Shown here in pieces: positions 60,962 through 64,000 of a stretch of 64,000 nt of DNA; position 1 is the stretch's first letter; every line of letters begins with the position of its first letter. The stretch is taken from positions 11,861-75,860 of the forward strand of contig CAZFPL010000011.1 in assembly GCA_964521085.1 (NCBI GenBank). The letters are read 5' to 3'. Both the position numbers and the translations under genes were made by a program. The DNA comes from JAFGKK01 sp964521085. Lineage in GTDB: Bacteria; Chloroflexota; Anaerolineae; Anaerolineales; RBG-16-64-43. The notes beneath the pieces were generated by a model. The model saw nothing but the letters and a program-made list of their open reading frames with translations, ran no database searches and was not told the origin of the DNA.

Positions 60962-61876
60962 TCAACAGGCCGAGACTTCCAGATTATCATACACATCGGT
61001 GCGATAGAGAACTTCATTGCTCTTATCGGTGATGGCGAACTGGTACAGGACGATCGCCGGGATGTACGGGAAGGCCTTGCCCTTGGCGACCATATTCGCG
61101 GTGGAAAATCCGCGCCCGTACTTGCCGCTTTCGAACAGCTCAAGCCCCATAACCTGCCAGGTCCACAAAGCACCGGTGGATTTCTCCATCGGACGGAAGA
61201 ATATCATCACCCCGCCGATCGCGTTCTTATCGATCCCCGAGACGGATACGACCACACTGTTCTGCTGCGGTTCGCAAGCGGAGCCGTACTTGTACATGCG
61301 CAGGGTGGAGAAAGTAAATTCGAGTTTGACGCCGGACCGGGTCGCCGACGGGGTAACTTCAGGTACGATCGGTGTCTCGGAGGGTTTTTCCGGCGTTGCG
61401 ATCACGTCGGTTCCCTCAGCGGTCGGTACGACCTCCGCAGTTGGAACTTCCTCGGATGAAGGGGTGTCGGCCGCGGCGGCTTCACTGACCGTCACTTCCA
61501 GGGAGGCAAAATCCCCCCAGGTGCCGGCGTTGTTCTGGCCATGCGCCTGCAGCACATATTTGCCGATGGCGGAAGGCTGCCAGAGGTATTCCACGATCAC
61601 GGAGGTGCTGGCGGTATTCGGACTTGGCACTGTTGCGACGGATACCCCGTTGACCAGCACTTCAACCTGGGCGGTGCCGCGCAGGTCCTCGGAAAGCATC
61701 ATCAATTGGACCGGTCCGAGAGGGACGGTGGATCCAGGATCCGGAGAGGCAAACGACACCTTCGGGCCTGCATCCGCCTCGGGGGAGGCGGCCGTTTTAG
61801 GGGTTGCTTTACCTGAGCAGGAGGCAAGCAGGAGGGAGATCAGGATGATCGGGAAGACGCTGAATAATCGCTTCAT
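60962..61876 (-). CDS. Lipoprotein with Ig-like domain and Thr/Pro linker
   Basis: 304 aa. Lipobox LLLASC, then an Ig-like domain with FASPDPGSTVPLGPVQLMML...VEVLVNGV (about 35-130), a Thr/Pro/Glu-rich linker (about 135-180) and a C-terminal ~120 residues with FTFSTLRMYKYGSACEPQQ, possibly another beta domain with two cysteines. Outer cell-surface tethering by lipid anchor. No catalytic motif. The bipartite design recalls surface adhesion proteins; function unknown. Confidence 0.8.
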   Translation of the reverse strand: MKRLFSVFPIILISLLLASCSGKATPKTAASPEADAGPKVSFASPDPGSTVPLGPVQLMMLSEDLRGTAQVEVLVNGVSVATVPSPNTASTSVIVEYLWQPSAIGKYVLQAHGQNNAGTWGDFASLEVTVSEAAAADTPSSEEVPTAEVVPTAEGTDVIATPEKPSETPIVPEVTPSATRSGVKLEFTFSTLRMYKYGSACEPQQNSVVVSVSGIDKNAIGGVMIFFRPMEKSTGALWTWQVMGLELFESGKYGRGFSTANMVAKGKAFPYIPAIVLYQFAITDKSNEVLYRTDVYDNLEVSAC

Positions 61877-62391
61877 GAGGGATTCTCCTTCTCTTCTATT
61901 ATATGGGAAGATGCGGATTTGTCACCTTGACTTTGGTCGTGCGCCCGGGACGGGTGAGTGACCATCCCTCGGCGGAATGCCCACCCATGTGCACGAATTG
62001 CCATCTGATGAGGAAAGTGCACGAAGAGTGCCAAGATGGCGAATCGGGGGGATAGGCTGAACGGAGGATCCGACGCATACCGATCTACCCGATGCGAGAC
62101 CGGTGCCAACACTGGAACAGGCGGCGTCGGGGTGGAATTTCGGAACGACCGGTGGGAGAACCGGGAACGAAAAATCCGGCGGGCTTGCGGTTTGCCTTCG
62201 AGCGGCGGGAAAAAAGGAGTAAGGCCACACTCCGGAAAACCGGAACGATTGATCCGCGGGCATGCCCGACTTGCTTGCTTTGTGATGATTGACACTAATC
62301 CCCGTCCACTGTGTTTGCGCCGGTAGAAGAATGTGTGTAATATGATTGTGTTCATCGGAAGCCCCGTCGCAATCGAAGGAGGGAATTCCCC
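61877..62391. other. Gene-free stretch before the secreted-protein gene
   Basis: 515 bases with no supportable gene; short ORFs here have no family features. The only candidate regulation is TTGCGC and TAATAT (17-nt spacer) ahead of 62392, which is a weak promoter match. Confidence 0.45.
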
Positions 62392-63084
62392 ATGACTCGA
62401 ATTCGATCCCTTTTCTTTCTTATTCCACTTATCTTCCTAACCCAAACCGCTCAGATCGTCCTTGCCGCGCCGCAGGCTCCCACGCCCAATTGGAAACCGG
62501 GAATCTATCTCGGAACGATCACCATCATGGCCAAAGACCACCATAGTACACCTCAAGACGTGAAAGACAGGGGGGGGGTCGAACAAGGTACTTTCTACAT
62601 CCCGAAAACCGTGGGAAAGTTTCAGATTCGCATCGGTAGCGCAGGGAACATTCAATTCCAGTTTAAGATCTCCATCGGGTTTACGGATGCGGAATGGAAT
62701 CAAGCGAAAGACGATGGCCAGGGGAATTGCCGGGGGATGGTCTCTGATGCCACCGGACGCGGAACGTTGAGTCTCCAGTCCGCGATGACACTGACACCGG
62801 TTAGCGACTCGTTCGAGTGGACCGCTCAGAAATTCAGCTTGGACTCTTTTCAAGGAACCATATGGCACATCGGCTCCAGATGCGACAAAACCAATGCGAG
62901 CGACATGAGGAAAGCTTTGGAGGCCGGGCTTAAGAAAATGCTTCTGCTCAATTATGTTTTTTATGTGAATCCATCTGCGAACGGAAGCAAGGATGGAATA
63001 TGCGCTTTGATTGAATGGCAAGGCGATGATGAACGCTCGTTCGTCTGTAGGTGGAAGGTTACTCCCGTTACAAAAAAGAAATAG
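62392..63084 (+). CDS. Secreted protein of unknown function
   Basis: 230 aa. Signal peptide (FFLIPLIFLTQTAQIVLAA), then a beta-rich domain with Gly-rich strands and four conserved-looking cysteines (GNCRGM, SRCDKT, GICALI, FVCRW) that could form two disulfides, ending in a KKK tail. The gene is more AT-rich than most neighbours. No recognised family. Downstream lipoprotein gene begins 42 nt later and may be co-transcribed. Confidence 0.7.
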   Translation: MTRIRSLFFLIPLIFLTQTAQIVLAAPQAPTPNWKPGIYLGTITIMAKDHHSTPQDVKDRGGVEQGTFYIPKTVGKFQIRIGSAGNIQFQFKISIGFTDAEWNQAKDDGQGNCRGMVSDATGRGTLSLQSAMTLTPVSDSFEWTAQKFSLDSFQGTIWHIGSRCDKTNASDMRKALEAGLKKMLLLNYVFYVNPSANGSKDGICALIEWQGDDERSFVCRWKVTPVTKKK

Positions 63085-63125
63085 CGGTTGACAGAAATTA
63101 GATAGATACGGAGGAGGTGTCATCC

Positions 63126-63896
63126 ATGGCATTGCCCAACCTGCGCAGAGCCGGAGCTTTGACGGCGGTCGCCGCCATGGCGCTTGCGTGCAGCTTTTTC
63201 GATACGGCAACTCCGCAATCCGGCGGGCTTCCCGGTGTTGTGTCACCTTCTCCTGAGGTGGTTCCATCCTCTATCGGAAATGGCGCTTCGGATGTCATGG
63301 AAGAGCTGACCGATCCGCGGGTGGAGGGTACCCTCGCCCTGCGGTCGGTGCAGATGGAACTGCAAACGGCGTTTCCCGGAGAAATCCCGAATCGCATCCT
63401 TGTATCTGTCGATGCGGCCGGCAATCAGCGTATCGAGATGACCACTCCCGTTTCCGAAGGATTTGCCTTAACGCCGGAGCCTCCGGATTGGAATGTAAAC
63501 GAGATATTTGTCGTCGATGGGAAAGCGTACACGCGGATGGGGAAGACCGGAAGCGCGGAGCCCGATCCGGAGCAGAACGACGCGCTGAGCGAGATTCTAT
63601 ACAACCCGATGGGTCCGGGTATGTGGCTGATCCTGCTGCCGGAAGAGAACTTCACCTCCGCGGGAAAGGAATCGAAAGGCGGATTTGACGCGGTGAAATA
63701 CACCGTGGACGGTTCGCTGGATGGGGACACGATCACGGGCGTATTCTGGGTCGATGAGCAGACGGGCGCTTTGGTGGGGGCGAACCTTTCACTCGCTGAA
63801 TCCATCCTGGGCTCGGTAGAAAGCGGAACGGGCGGGATGGTAACGATCGAATTTTCCGTGGAGAAAGCGGACGTTGCGATGATTGCGGTTCCGTAA
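63126..63896 (+). CDS. Lipoprotein of LppX/LolA-like fold (tentative)
   Basis: 256 aa from ATG 63126 (AGGAGG 8 nt upstream). Signal peptide ends at Cys in ALACS, followed by a Ser/Pro linker. The mature domain has the strand pattern of LolA/LppX-type lipid carriers: VQMELQTAF...NQRIEM...VVDGKAYTRMG... and later DGDTITGVFWVDEQTGALVGANLSL. Such proteins hold hydrophobic molecules near the membrane. Assignment is by pattern only. Nothing further is visible to the window end. Confidence 0.6.
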   Translation: MALPNLRRAGALTAVAAMALACSFFDTATPQSGGLPGVVSPSPEVVPSSIGNGASDVMEELTDPRVEGTLALRSVQMELQTAFPGEIPNRILVSVDAAGNQRIEMTTPVSEGFALTPEPPDWNVNEIFVVDGKAYTRMGKTGSAEPDPEQNDALSEILYNPMGPGMWLILLPEENFTSAGKESKGGFDAVKYTVDGSLDGDTITGVFWVDEQTGALVGANLSLAESILGSVESGTGGMVTIEFSVEKADVAMIAVP

Positions 63897-64000
63897 AATT
63901 AATCCGGAGAAATTCATAAGTCTCACAGTCAGCTGGAATGGGGGAGAAAAGGAAAAGAAAAAACCGTCGGAATTTCGTGTTCCACCAGTTTATTTATCCC
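63897..64000. other. Right-edge sequence, no feature
   Basis: About 100 bases without a gene. GAAAAGGAAAAGAAAAAACC is A-rich; no terminator stem is clear. Confidence 0.4.

Overview
The window is a GC-rich bacterial scaffold that most resembles Chloroflexota (Anaerolineae-like), probably metagenome-assembled. I base this on gene content rather than a marker search: very long GAF/PAS signalling proteins, HD-GYP proteins, a DUF4388-GTPase-V4R cassette, a Rex regulator, Thr/Pro-rich lipoproteins, and frequent TTG/GTG starts. Two 100-N blocks (19219-19318 and 42645-42744) are scaffold joins. Both are flanked by duplicated contig-end sequence, so they look like assembly joins at repeats rather than real insertions.

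Layout. 1-4415 (minus) is a Ser/Thr phosphorylation operon: kinase with PQQ-type repeats, PP2C phosphatase, VWA protein and zinc-ribbon/FHA protein, the last three coupled by 4-nt ATGA overlaps. 4549-6676 (plus) is fabF-rnc behind a structured leader. 6743-15226 (minus) holds two related receiver/PAS/GAF/HD-GYP proteins, one of them 1616 aa, a lone receiver, and an alkaline-phosphatase-superfamily enzyme. 15334-17727 has a tandem Nudix protein and pfkA. Between them, on the opposite strand, is a self-contained small-RNA-like unit with its own promoter, a 19-codon ORF and a terminator. 17916-21843 has an MFS transporter, gap 1 and comEC. 22119-26404 (minus) has plsC, a lipid kinase, two lipoproteins and tRNA-Asp. 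26599-34628 is the NAD and redox region: nadC-nadA-nadB, a repeat-bounded GxxExxY element, a FAD oxidoreductase, obgE-nadD and divergent rex, with a near-consensus Rex operator between obgE and rex.

34785-42451 (minus) is a second signalling operon: receiver-GGDEF-like protein (degenerate GGDSF), a 2120-aa multi-GAF histidine kinase, and a lone receiver. 43036-45097 (minus) is DUF4388-GTPase-V4R. Then come tRNA-Glu, a candidate 62-nt RNA, and a membrane phosphodiesterase behind a 160-nt structured leader. 48214-52422 (minus) holds cca, tdk-hpt and rplU-rpmA-rpmE. The rplU promoter is TTGACA-16-TATAAT and its leader can form a pseudoknot; the bL31 protein carries an alpha-CTD-like extension. 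52627-55554 is a 975-aa HEAT-repeat protein. 56072-58237 (minus) is a MarR-linked ABC exporter. gyrA follows (plus, probably leaderless), then three secreted or lipoprotein genes to the right end.

Most interesting candidates: the small RNA/mini-ORF at 16436-16637 whose loop carries an anti-Shine-Dalgarno sequence; the Rex site joining redox sensing to obgE-nadD; the GxxExxY element and its gene-less relative 4 kb away; the rplU leader pseudoknot; and the bL31-alpha-CTD-like fusion.
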